A DNA stretch of 7,884 bases from Candidatus Helarchaeota archaeon (lineage in GTDB: Archaea > Asgardarchaeota > Lokiarchaeia > Helarchaeales > JABXJV01). Within the stretch, counting starts at the first letter, position 1. Each line of letters opens with the position of its first letter. Location: NCBI GenBank assembly GCA_013375355.1, contig JABXJV010000334.1, positions 1-7,884 on the forward strand. Reading direction: 5' to 3'. Under the pieces are notes generated by a model. The model was given only the letters and a program-made list of their open reading frames with translations. It was not told the DNA's origin and searched no databases. Positions 1 to 6,704 of the stretch are shown piece by piece. The position numbers were made by a program, and so were the translations under genes.

Positions 1-676
1 CACAAATAATTTTAGTTGTTTTGTCATGTGTTAGATATTCAAGAAAATCTGTACACGTCAAATCTATTTGATTTCCAAAACTAATAATTTTACTTATACC
101 AATTTTTAAGTCTTTTAATTTATAGGCTAAATTTTGGGCTAATCCCCCTGATTGGGCTAAAAATCCAATATTTCCTGCTCGAAGCGATAAATCTTGTCTA
201 AAAGAGACTCGAGATTTAGGACAATAAATACCCATACAATTAGGACCGATAACGCGTAAAGGAGGATTGTTTTTTTGATTTTGGAGAATCGAAATTAACT
301 TATTTTCAAGTAGAGTACATTCATTTTTTCCAGTTTCAGAGAAACCTGATGTGAAAATAGTCACTAATTTTACTTTTTTTTCGATACATTCCTTTAGAAC
401 TTGCGGAACTCGCGGCGCAGGAACCGAAATTACTGCGTAATCTATAGGGTCAGAAACATCTAATATTGATTTATAAAAAGGAATTCCATGAGTGGCTTTT
501 GGGCCTTTCGGATTAATCGGGAACACTTTTCCTGGAAAACCAGCTAATACAAAATTTTGTAGCCAAAAGTAATCATTTTTTTTCGAGACACCAATTAAAG
601 CTACTGTTCGTGGTTTAAAATAAGAATCGAATTCCTTAAATTCTTCTTCATTCAAAAGCAAGTCACCATCAAACAC
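1..676 (-). CDS. Acyl-CoA synthetase (ADP-forming), CoA-binding alpha domain, C-terminus cut by window edge
   Basis: Enzymes of this family convert an acyl-CoA, ADP and phosphate into the acid, CoA and ATP in the cytoplasm, a common archaeal route to ATP during fermentation. The 225 visible residues hold the Rossmann CoA-binding domain (KPRTVALIGVS at 21-31, FPINPKGP at 52-59), then FTSGFSETG (108-116), RVIGPNCMGIY (141-151), GFLAQSGGL (171-179) and GISKIISFGNQIDL (193-206), in the family order. The usual SQSG reads AQSG here. The catalytic histidine domain and any ATP-grasp part lie beyond base 1, so substrate and full length cannot be judged. The start is uncertain: GTG at 676 is the first possible start after an in-frame TAG (688-686), but a GGTGA site (667-663) lies 7 nt before a TTG at 655, which would give an N-terminus beginning MNEEEFKEFD. 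A protein acetyltransferase carrying this domain is an alternative. Confidence 0.85.
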   Translation of the reverse strand, partial: MFDGDLLLNEEEFKEFDSYFKPRTVALIGVSKKNDYFWLQNFVLAGFPGKVFPINPKGPKATHGIPFYKSILDVSDPIDYAVISVPAPRVPQVLKECIEKKVKLVTIFTSGFSETGKNECTLLENKLISILQNQKNNPPLRVIGPNCMGIYCPKSRVSFRQDLSLRAGNIGFLAQSGGLAQNLAYKLKDLKIGISKIISFGNQIDLTCTDFLEYLTHDKTTKIIC

Positions 677-722
677 ATAACATAACTAATGAATTAGTCT
701 AATTTACGGTACTAAAAATCCA

Positions 723-731
723 TTTTAAATT
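723..731 (-). promoter_or_regulatory. Putative TATA box for the acyl-CoA synthetase gene
   Basis: The minus strand reads ATTTAAAAT here. Archaeal transcription starts about 25 nt downstream of such a box, which would place the mRNA 5' end near 700 and leave a leader of about 25 to 45 nt. Any AT-rich intergenic stretch produces TATA-like words, so this is a position-based inference. Confidence 0.35.
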
Positions 732-748
732 TAATCCGATATCTTTTT

Positions 749-763
749 AAAAAAAAGGAAAAA
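749..763 (-). terminator. U-rich terminator after the amidohydrolase gene
   Basis: On the minus strand this reads TTTTTCC followed by eight T, about 45 nt beyond the stop codon of the amidohydrolase gene and just ahead of the TATA-like box of the next gene. Archaeal termination commonly needs only a run of U in the transcript, so this tract probably separates the two units. No stable hairpin precedes it. Confidence 0.5.
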
Positions 764-808
764 TAACCTAATTTCAAAAATCTTTACGTAAAATGAAGAA
801 AACATTTT

Positions 809-1723
809 TCAGAATCCTCTTAAGTTAAATAATTTTTTCGCATTTTCATAAAATATGCTCTCATACACCTTTTTAGATAAATTTAAATCTAAAAGACCAT
901 TAATCGATTCATTATAATCATAAGGAATGTTAGGAAAATCACTCCCGAACAAAATTTTATCATAATTCTGTTCTATAAACGATAACAATCGGTCTTCACA
1001 AACAATTCGAGCAGGATCATCTTCTTCGGGAAAAACATGAACTTTCTGTGGTATAAAAATCATAGTGGTATCAAGATATATGTTTGGAAAACGTTCTACT
1101 ATTTTAAAGAACTCTTCAAATTCATATCCTCCCATATGAGCAACGACAACTTTATTATCTGGAAATTGTTTTAAATACTTTAAAAAATATTTCACGCCAA
1201 CTGTTGCTCCTGGTGCAATCCGTTGGTTAACACTAGGGGCTGTTCCTGCATGTACATACAAAATTTTGTCCAAATCTTGAAATAACTTATATAAGGGTAT
1301 TAATCGATTATCATGTATGTAAAAATCAGTCACCATTAATTGAAATTTGAATCCTAAAAAATTATATTCGCTTAAAGCTTTCTGAGAATAATCAAGTAAA
1401 TTGTCATCATCTGGATGAGCGGTTCCAAATGGAATAGATACGGGATTTCTTTGGCAAAAATTGTGAGTCCACTCATTTAGTCCTTCGGCAATCCCTTTTT
1501 TATGAGCATAATTTAGTGTTGTATAACGTTCAATTTTATTATTTTTTAAAAATTCTACCAATTCATTATTAGTCCACTCATACTTATTGTGCCATGTTGG
1601 AAAAATTGCCATAATTTCTTGTTTCCAATAATCCCAAATAGCTTGAAATAGACGTTCGGGGAAAAAATGCACATGTGAATCAATGTAATGAAAATCTGAG
1701 ATGTCAAATGAATGATCTGGCAT
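809..1723 (-). CDS. Amidohydrolase-2 family metal-dependent hydrolase (TIM barrel)
   Basis: A 304-residue protein with the full metal-binding set of the amidohydrolase-2/ACMSD-like group: HVH at 17-19, a lysine in the strand FLGFKFQ (K126), YVHAG (H158), VVVAHMGG (H196) and LFGSDFP (D262). These residues usually hold one divalent metal that activates water or drives a decarboxylation. Family members act on cyclic amides, aromatic acids or other small molecules, and the sequence does not reveal the substrate. The length is normal for a complete single-domain enzyme, and there is no signal peptide or membrane segment, so it is cytoplasmic. The ATG at 1723 has a GTGA half-site (1734-1731) 7 nt ahead and a TATA-like TTTATAATAA at 1760-1751. 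It is divergent from hypC. Neither neighbour suggests a pathway. Confidence 0.88.
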   Translation of the reverse strand: MPDHSFDISDFHYIDSHVHFFPERLFQAIWDYWKQEIMAIFPTWHNKYEWTNNELVEFLKNNKIERYTTLNYAHKKGIAEGLNEWTHNFCQRNPVSIPFGTAHPDDDNLLDYSQKALSEYNFLGFKFQLMVTDFYIHDNRLIPLYKLFQDLDKILYVHAGTAPSVNQRIAPGATVGVKYFLKYLKQFPDNKVVVAHMGGYEFEEFFKIVERFPNIYLDTTMIFIPQKVHVFPEEDDPARIVCEDRLLSFIEQNYDKILFGSDFPNIPYDYNESINGLLDLNLSKKVYESIFYENAKKLFNLRGF

Positions 1724-1831
1724 AAAAGTTCACTATCAATACAAGGAAAATTATTATAAAGTTTTTTTCAAGTTTTTATTTAGAAATATACAGATTAAAT
1801 ATTGCAGAAATAAAATTGTGATGTTGAAATT
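1724..1831. promoter_or_regulatory. Divergent promoter region between the amidohydrolase gene and hypC
   Basis: This 108-bp AT-rich gap separates two genes that point away from each other, so it must hold a promoter for each. Leftward, TTTATAATAA (1760-1751, minus strand) lies about 30 nt before the amidohydrolase ATG. Rightward, TTAAATATT (1795-1803) lies about 30 nt before the hypC ATG. Both spacings fit short-leader archaeal transcripts. No operator repeat was seen. Confidence 0.5.
1818..1823 (+). promoter_or_regulatory. Ribosome binding site of hypC (GTGATG)
   Basis: GTGATG ends 8 nt before the hypC ATG and is complementary to the AUCAC part of the usual archaeal 16S rRNA 3' end. It matches the GGTGAT sites of psmB and of the small membrane genes in this window, which supports the chosen hypC start. 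Confidence 0.55.
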
Positions 1832-2053
1832 ATGTGTTTAGCAATTCCAGCTAAAGTTTTAGAAATTGAGGGAGAATATGCTAAGGTAGATTTTGGAGGC
1901 ATAATTAAAAAAGTATTAATTAACCTATTAGAAAAGGTCGAAGTTGGACAATACGTAATTGTTCATGCAGGTTATGCAATTGAAGTAATGAGTGAAGAAG
2001 AGGGAGTAAAAACAAAATTACTTATAGAAGAAATGTTAACTTCTCTTGACTAA
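1832..2053 (+). CDS. hypC: Hydrogenase maturation chaperone HypC
   Basis: A 73-residue protein of the HypC/HupF family. It opens with the diagnostic MCLAIPAKV; once Met1 is removed, Cys2 carries the Fe(CN)2CO group, with HypD, on its way to the large subunit of an [NiFe]-hydrogenase. DFGG (20-23) and VGQYVIVHAGYAI (38-50, with conserved H45) are the other family signatures. The rest is a small beta barrel with an acidic C-terminal helix, and the length is typical. The gene stands alone: no other hyp gene and no hydrogenase subunit is visible, and both neighbours are on the opposite strand, so it is probably a single-gene unit. Its presence implies an [NiFe]-hydrogenase elsewhere in the genome. 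Confidence 0.96.
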   Translation: MCLAIPAKVLEIEGEYAKVDFGGIIKKVLINLLEKVEVGQYVIVHAGYAIEVMSEEEGVKTKLLIEEMLTSLD

Positions 2054-2073
2054 TTTTATTTTTCAATTTCCCT

Positions 2074-2128
2074 TTATAAGCTGATCCTAAATTTAAATAA
2101 AAGCTATAAAAGAAGTTTCTTTTTTGTT
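2074..2128 (+). terminator. Stem-loop and T tract after hypC
   Basis: TTATAAGCT (2074-2082) and AGCTATAA (2102-2109) can pair as an eight-base-pair stem with one bulged A, and TTTCTTTTTTGTT follows at 2116-2128. The unit lies between the hypC stop and the stop of the convergent NUDIX gene, where a terminator is expected. The T tract alone may suffice in archaea. Confidence 0.5.
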
Positions 2129-2136
2129 CCAGAATA

Positions 2137-2574
2137 TTAATCCCATGTTCCTATTTTCATATATCTAAATAATTCCTTTAGAGTATATGGCATGGGATAT
2201 TTTGGAACATCTTCAAATTTAACCCATTTAGCATTTAAAGCATCATCTTGAGCTTTAGCTTCCCCTTTAAATGATGAACTCTTATAATCAAAAATTGCAA
2301 AATGATACAAAACTTGGTCTTCCTCATCCCAAATAACTTTGGTTACAGCATCAACAAATTCAACCGTTTCTACTTTTATACCAGTTTCCTCATAAACTTC
2401 CCTGATTGCTGCATTTTCGGCAGTTTCTCCATTTTCAATAAGACCTCCAGGAATCGACCAAAGACCTTTATCTGGCTCTGCGGCTCTTTCTATTAATAAT
2501 ATTTTTCCATCTCTAATTAAGACCGTTCCAACTCCTCCTATTGGACGAGATGGATATTTTCTACTTGTTTCCAT
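2137..2574 (-). CDS. NUDIX hydrolase, ADP-ribose pyrophosphatase-like
   Basis: A 145-residue enzyme with a perfect Nudix box, G-X5-E-X7-REVYEETGI, from G44 to I66; E59, E62 and E63 should bind Mg2+. NUDIX enzymes cleave a nucleoside diphosphate joined to another group. The N-terminal run YPSRPIGGVGTVLI, then ILLIERAAEPDKGLWSIPGG (25-44), is typical of the branch often annotated as ADP-ribose pyrophosphatase or generic NUDIX. The motifs cannot tell ADP-ribose, NADH or damaged nucleotides apart. The length is complete and the protein is soluble. It starts 35 nt after the stop of the winged-helix gene, with only a weak AAAAGG upstream of the ATG, so it is probably cotranscribed with that gene. 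The gene end faces hypC. Confidence 0.93.
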   Translation of the reverse strand: METSRKYPSRPIGGVGTVLIRDGKILLIERAAEPDKGLWSIPGGLIENGETAENAAIREVYEETGIKVETVEFVDAVTKVIWDEEDQVLYHFAIFDYKSSSFKGEAKAQDDALNAKWVKFEDVPKYPMPYTLKELFRYMKIGTWD

Positions 2575-2609
2575 GCTTACATAAACCTTTTACTTTTCGT
2601 AAATCTTAT

Positions 2610-4046
2610 CTATTGAAGGGTAAATTCTTTATTTGTTAATATTCCTTGTATTAGACCAAATTCGAGCATATATTTAATTAATCTAACTAAATCTTTAGCA
2701 TTAATTTTTGTAGTTTTTACAACTTCACTCAAAAGAGATTTTTTTGATTTTTTTAGAATTTCCATTAAAATAAATAATATTTTTTCCTCATTAATAATCT
2801 CAGATTTGTCCCAAGTAATTATAACTCTTAAATTATCTCTTTTAATTAATTCTTCTATATGATTCACAAGAGTTTGAGGCGGTAAATTAAAATTTTCATT
2901 TATAGTCTTAATATAAATTCTTTCATTTTTTTCCAAATAATCCATAATTGTCTTATTCAATAATTTTAGACTGAAAAATTTGCTATAATCTTTTGAAACT
3001 AATTTAATTACTCTTTTATCAGATATTAATTTTTTTAATAAATTTATAGTATCTATATGGTCTAACCCAATTTTTTCTTTAATTTCTGATATAGATACAG
3101 TATCTTGATTTTTATCATTTAGAATTGTAACGATTTCATCTAATGCTTTATTTTCTGTGACATATTCAGCTTCATCTATTGTAAAATATCCTTTTATTTC
3201 CTTATTTTCTTCTAAAATTTTCAATTCTGACTTTAAGGATCTAATTTTTTCAATTCCTAATTTTTCTTGTAGATTTGATGTTTTCACTCTACCTGTCTTT
3301 TTTAAGAAATTTGCCAGTTCTCTCGCTATTATATTTTTAGATACAAAATAATTCTGATCCTCAATAAAATTACCAATTATTTTATTCCATGACATTAAAT
3401 TTTCAATCCAAATTCTCGCACGTTTTTTACCAAGTGTAACATCAATAGCATCTTTAGCAAGTGATTCCCATTCATCCGTATCTGAACCTTCATTACTCTT
3501 TACATCCGAAATTAAAGATGATAAATCAATATCCTCCTTAGATTCTATCAAACTATCTATGAACTCAGCTACTTCAGTTAAATGAATTTTACCTTTTCTT
3601 AAAATTGATATAAACTCATTTTGTGTTCGGGAATTTACATGAAAAAAAGTGGTGTTTACAGGAATATCAAAAAATCCATGCTGAATGTTTTGGCTACAAA
3701 GTTCATTTATTGCTTCATATATAGACTCCAAAGAAACTCCAAAATCTTGAGATTGCTTTTTAAGATCTAATTTAAAAGTTTTTTCAATTCTATCATTTAT
3801 TTGATCCTTTAAATAATCTAATGTAACAAATTCTGTATCTCTAAACGCGAGATAACCTCTAATTTGTCCTTCTTCAATTAATTCCTTTAATTCCTTTCTT
3901 AATTCTGGTTCTACTAAACCCACTTCTCGTGCAAAGAAATCAATATTAAAAATACCCTTATTTAATATTTCTTTTTTAAGTTGAGCTTTTTTTGGGTCCA
4001 AATCCTCTCTAATTTTTTCAATTTTATCCTTAATTTTTTTTAACAT
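2610..4046 (-). CDS. Tandem winged-helix repeat protein, possibly UFL1-like; function unknown
   Basis: A 478-residue cytoplasmic protein with no catalytic motif, cysteine cluster or membrane segment. After a basic N-terminal helix (1-25) it is a chain of winged-helix units, each with helices followed by a beta wing such as GYLAFRDTEFVT (64-75), GFFDIPVNTTFFHV (124-137), GYFTIDEAEYVT (286-297), KLVSKDYSKFFSL (348-360), VIITWDKSEIIN (408-419) and GILTNKEFTL (468-477). Wings recur about every 60 residues. The third unit, ending near 226-238, is enlarged by an acidic insert (about 165-200). I infer seven repeats. Tandem winged helices of this style occur in the eukaryotic UFM1 ligase UFL1, in ESCRT-II and PCI proteins, and in archaeal transcription regulators. 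The regular wing-to-helix pattern reminded me most of the UFL1 N-terminus, but that is an impression, not an alignment. Its neighbours argS and a NUDIX gene give no clue. Confidence 0.8.
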   Translation of the reverse strand: MLKKIKDKIEKIREDLDPKKAQLKKEILNKGIFNIDFFAREVGLVEPELRKELKELIEEGQIRGYLAFRDTEFVTLDYLKDQINDRIEKTFKLDLKKQSQDFGVSLESIYEAINELCSQNIQHGFFDIPVNTTFFHVNSRTQNEFISILRKGKIHLTEVAEFIDSLIESKEDIDLSSLISDVKSNEGSDTDEWESLAKDAIDVTLGKKRARIWIENLMSWNKIIGNFIEDQNYFVSKNIIARELANFLKKTGRVKTSNLQEKLGIEKIRSLKSELKILEENKEIKGYFTIDEAEYVTENKALDEIVTILNDKNQDTVSISEIKEKIGLDHIDTINLLKKLISDKRVIKLVSKDYSKFFSLKLLNKTIMDYLEKNERIYIKTINENFNLPPQTLVNHIEELIKRDNLRVIITWDKSEIINEEKILFILMEILKKSKKSLLSEVVKTTKINAKDLVRLIKYMLEFGLIQGILTNKEFTLQ

Positions 4047-4116
4047 TGATATCGTCTATTTAGAATGCCTTTACTCTTAAGAAATTAACATTCATATAAT
4101 AAAATATGATTTATAT

Positions 4117-6072
4117 TTACATAAGTTCGGGTAATTTAATACCCATTAAATCTTCGAGCCCAATTTTAAACACTATTTGTATAGCTTTTACCAAAGCTAA
4201 TCTTGAATTTTTCAAATCTTCAGTTTCTGCGTTTAATACTTGACATGCATGATAAAAATTTGAGAATTTATCAGCTAATTGTAATAAATATTCAGGAAGT
4301 TGATGGATTGTAAAATTTTCTATAATACTCTTTATTAAATTTGATAGCTTAGAAAGATGTTTAATTAATTCTCTTTCTGTTGGATCTGTTAAAAGAGAAT
4401 AATTTGGACTTTTTAATTCTGCTCCATGTTTTTTTAAGATACTATTTGCCCTAACTGCAGCGTATTGAATATAAGGACAACTGTCACCTTCAAAATTTAA
4501 GACATCCTTCCATTTTATTACTATTTTTCGTTCTCTTTTGAACTTTGCAAGATAATATTTTATTGCTCCAACTCCAATTTTTTCGGCTAATTCAATCATA
4601 TATTCTTCTGAATATTCTTTCTCATGGCGTTTTTTTACTTCCTCATAAGCTAATTCGACTGCTTTATCGATAGCTATATCTGCTTGATAGCCTTTCCAAG
4701 TTCCTCTACGCCCTGAGAAAGAATCATCCGGTAAACCAACTTTTTCAAAGCTAAAATGGTGAGAATTTAAATATGCGTTTTCATAACCTATAGCTTTCAT
4801 AGAATAAAAAACAACTTGTTGAGAATCTGTTTGTTCAGACCCAATAACATTTATTGAAATATCACCCCTTCCAAATCTCTTCATTGGGTCTCCATTCATA
4901 TTGGTTTCCCATAAAACTTTCCCATTGGGTTGTTTAATTTTTGCTCTGTATTTAAAAGTAGATTCTACAAGATTCATTTTGAATGCATGAAGACCAATAT
5001 CTCTACCAGTATAAGTAGGCACATCGTTTGAACGAACAATAATTTTATATGGTTTAATCTTTTTTTTATACTCTTTATTAAATTCAGACATATTTACTAC
5101 TATACAACCTGTATCGGGGCCCTCTTTTATTTTGTAAACGTTCTTAGATTTTAAAATTTTACTGAGGACTTCCTCAAATATTCCACTGTGAACTACATCA
5201 CTTTCCCATATTATTAAATCATAAAAAATATTCATTCTCCAAGCAGTTTCTAATTGTCCTAATGTTGCCCTTTCCACAATATCTTCTGCTTTCTTAGAAT
5301 ATTTGTTATTTCCCAGTTCCATCTCTTTAATAATATCACTTACTTTCGTCTCAAATTCTTCATTTTTTGCAATTTTTTGCGAGGCATCGACATAAAGTAA
5401 CCCTAAATAATAATCAATTTTAAATTTAGAAATATCTAGATCTATTGAAAATGGTAAAAAGAAGAGATATGGAAAATAATTTATAGGACTGTCATCTTCT
5501 AAAAATCTCCAAACTAATACAGCAATTTGCCTTCCCAGATTATCCATATAATTTTCTACTTCTACCTTAAATCCTCCTTTCCTATATATCCGAGAAATTA
5601 TATCACCTAATACACCACATCTTAAAGTCCCAAGGTGTAATGGTTTATTAGGATTTGCAGATGTATGTTCGATTATGGCTTTTACACCTTGTCCAATTTC
5701 CAGATTTCCATAAGTATTTTCAGATTTTAAAATTTCATCAATTACAAATTCTGAAAACTGTTTCCAATTTATGTAGAAATTTATGTGTCCTCCTCCGGCA
5801 ATCTCAACTTTATTGAACAATGATGCTTTAGAAAATGAGATTTGCTTTAAAATATCAGTAGCTATTTTATTAGGAGTTTTACGTAACTTTTTTGCTAATT
5901 GGAACCCTATTGGAGAGGAAAACTCCCCAAATTTTGGATCTGGAGGTTCGTTAATCATTCCATCCCATTTAATACCATCTATCTTTACCCCAATTTTTTT
6001 CAAGGCAGAAATTAATTTTAATTTTACTTCGTTTCTAGCAGAATTCCAAGGATCAATTGACTTGGGGGACAT
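4117..6072 (-). CDS. argS: Arginyl-tRNA synthetase (class I)
   Basis: ArgRS charges tRNA-Arg with arginine using ATP. The 651 residues show the complete family layout: an N-terminal tRNA-D-loop domain (about 10-115, with FGEFSSPIGFQLAKKL at 48-63), the class I catalytic core with EHTSANPNKPLHLGT (135-149) as the HIGH region, NLGRQIAVLVW (178-188), YTGRDIGLHAFK (354-365), and SGRRG (453-457) in place of KMSKS, as usual in archaeal ArgRS. The DALR anticodon-binding domain starts at YIQYAAVRANSILKK (534-548) and ends with the typical terminal methionine. The HIGH signature reads HLGT. The ATG at 6072 gives MSPKSIDPW; no clear ribosome binding site precedes it and the TATA box is close, so the leader is probably very short. 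The next gene in the same direction begins 70 nt downstream. Confidence 0.97.
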   Translation of the reverse strand: MSPKSIDPWNSARNEVKLKLISALKKIGVKIDGIKWDGMINEPPDPKFGEFSSPIGFQLAKKLRKTPNKIATDILKQISFSKASLFNKVEIAGGGHINFYINWKQFSEFVIDEILKSENTYGNLEIGQGVKAIIEHTSANPNKPLHLGTLRCGVLGDIISRIYRKGGFKVEVENYMDNLGRQIAVLVWRFLEDDSPINYFPYLFFLPFSIDLDISKFKIDYYLGLLYVDASQKIAKNEEFETKVSDIIKEMELGNNKYSKKAEDIVERATLGQLETAWRMNIFYDLIIWESDVVHSGIFEEVLSKILKSKNVYKIKEGPDTGCIVVNMSEFNKEYKKKIKPYKIIVRSNDVPTYTGRDIGLHAFKMNLVESTFKYRAKIKQPNGKVLWETNMNGDPMKRFGRGDISINVIGSEQTDSQQVVFYSMKAIGYENAYLNSHHFSFEKVGLPDDSFSGRRGTWKGYQADIAIDKAVELAYEEVKKRHEKEYSEEYMIELAEKIGVGAIKYYLAKFKRERKIVIKWKDVLNFEGDSCPYIQYAAVRANSILKKHGAELKSPNYSLLTDPTERELIKHLSKLSNLIKSIIENFTIHQLPEYLLQLADKFSNFYHACQVLNAETEDLKNSRLALVKAIQIVFKIGLEDLMGIKLPELM

Positions 6073-6100
6073 TTAATATCTAATTCCGTAATTTTTACAG

Positions 6101-6110
6101 TTTATAAAAA
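6101..6110 (-). promoter_or_regulatory. TATA box of argS
   Basis: The minus strand reads TTTTTATAAA, centred about 33 nt ahead of the argS ATG. Archaeal start sites lie about 25 nt past the box, so the argS mRNA probably begins within ten bases of the start codon. That fits the missing Shine-Dalgarno site. Confidence 0.5.
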
Positions 6111-6278
6111 TTTATTTATTAATAAAATTTAGATGGTTAATAATTTTTAGACTAAATTTTAGCATTAATTAAACAAAATAAATAGGAGTTCATCATTTTT
6201 AAAAGGATTTATAATTGATTTACAAAGAAAATGAAGTAAATTTAGGTAATTTTTTTATTTCCTGTAGGTCTTTCTAGC

Positions 6279-6294
6279 TTGAAATTTTTTTCAA
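6279..6294 (-). terminator. Small hairpin just after the last small membrane gene
   Basis: TTGAAA and TTTCAA form a perfect 6-bp inverted repeat with a 4-nt loop, 4 nt beyond the stop of the 54-residue membrane-protein gene. It may protect the 3' end of that operon or help end transcription. No long T run follows on the minus strand until weak T-rich sequence near 6190-6240, so its role as a terminator is uncertain. The rest of 6073-6278 holds only the argS promoter and no credible gene. Confidence 0.3.
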
Positions 6295-6298
6295 TGTG

Positions 6299-6463
6299 TT
6301 ATATCATCAATAGATAAATTAATATTATCCAACTTGCTAATGCTGTAAATTCTGAAAATCCATAAATCATTATTGTAGAAATTGAGACTATAAGACTAAA
6401 TACCAATGCAGCAATTGCCAACCCAAGAATGATATATTTTATTATATTTTCTGATTCAACCAT
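6299..6463 (-). CDS. Small two-helix membrane protein D (54 aa), unknown
   Basis: I do not recognise a family. The protein begins MVESENIIKYIILGL and consists almost wholly of two membrane helices, about 7-34 and 39-54, joined by a short YGFSEF turn, so both ends probably lie on the same side. The reading frame stays open upstream to 6592, but the extension runs through the neighbouring gene and has no ribosome binding site. The ATG at 6463 has AGGTG (6473-6469) 5 nt before it, overlapping the stop of the preceding gene, which indicates coupled translation. Residues 1-22 share M1, V2, E3, I11, G14, L15, A19 and F22 without gaps with protein B, so the two may be duplicates. It is the last gene of the four-gene operon. 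Confidence 0.7.
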   Translation of the reverse strand: MVESENIIKYIILGLAIAALVFSLIVSISTIMIYGFSEFTALASWIILIYLLMI

Positions 6464-6468
6464 AATAA

Positions 6469-6473
6469 CACCT
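6469..6473 (-). promoter_or_regulatory. Ribosome binding site of membrane protein D, overlapping the preceding stop codon
   Basis: AGGTG lies 5 nt before the ATG at 6463 and shares bases with the TAG stop (6474-6472) of protein C. It decides the start and rules out the longer frame. Confidence 0.65.
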
Positions 6474-6675
6474 AACTTAATATAAAATCTGCTAATTGTG
6501 TAAGTACTAAAAACCAAAAGTCTTGCCTTGCGTTTATAAATAATGCCAATACAAAAGTCGTTATGAATAATGCTAACGATATTCCACTGCAAATTAAAGT
6601 TACAATGCTTATAATATCAGATATTTCAAAACCTACTCGAACTATTTGTTTTTCTTTTTTCTCTACTTTATCCAT
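6472..6675 (-). CDS. Small membrane protein C (67 aa), unknown
   Basis: No known family is recognised. A charged cytoplasm-like head (MDKVEKKEKQIVRVGFEISD, 1-20) leads into a long hydrophobic helix (about 21-48), a short polar NARQDF turn and a second hydrophobic stretch (54-67). The upstream part of the open frame, to 6840, lies over protein B in another frame and is not membrane-like, so I reject it. The ATG at 6675 has a perfect GGTGAT (6687-6682) 6 nt ahead. The gene sits 29 nt after protein B and 8 nt before protein D, so it is the third gene of the operon. It is the largest of the four and the only one with a strongly charged head, which could be a contact surface. Confidence 0.72.
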   Translation of the reverse strand: MDKVEKKEKQIVRVGFEISDIISIVTLICSGISLALFITTFVLALFINARQDFWFLVLTQLADFILS

Positions 6676-6681
6676 TTTATT

Positions 6682-6687
6682 ATCACC
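6682..6687 (-). promoter_or_regulatory. Ribosome binding site of membrane protein C (GGTGAT)
   Basis: GGTGAT sits 6 nt before the ATG at 6675, a full match to the archaeal consensus. It selects this start over the longer open frame upstream. Confidence 0.75.
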
Positions 6688-6704
6688 TTTTTCTATTAGT
6701 CGAT

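Noticed and set aside
2302..2496. Plus-strand frame opposite the Nudix box
   Set aside because: It is antisense to a certain NUDIX gene; the low-complexity aromatic composition is typical of a shadow frame.
3157..3351. Plus-strand frame opposite the winged-helix gene
   Set aside because: Shadow of the coding strand with no start signal or homology.
5783..6076. 97-codon plus-strand frame opposite the start of argS
   Set aside because: It is antisense to a certain argS coding region, has no family resemblance, and is a mirror of argS codon use.
6152..6162. Near-palindrome CTAAATTTTAG upstream of argS
   Set aside because: It is short, imperfect and entirely AT-biased, so chance is the simplest explanation.
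6175..6220. 14-codon minus-strand frame starting ATGATGAAC in the gap between the small operon and argS
   Set aside because: Too short, no convincing ribosome binding site and no hydrophobic or other pattern.
6464..6592. N-terminal extension of membrane protein D to an ATG at 6592
   Set aside because: It lies inside gene C in another frame, and AGGTG marks the ATG at 6463.
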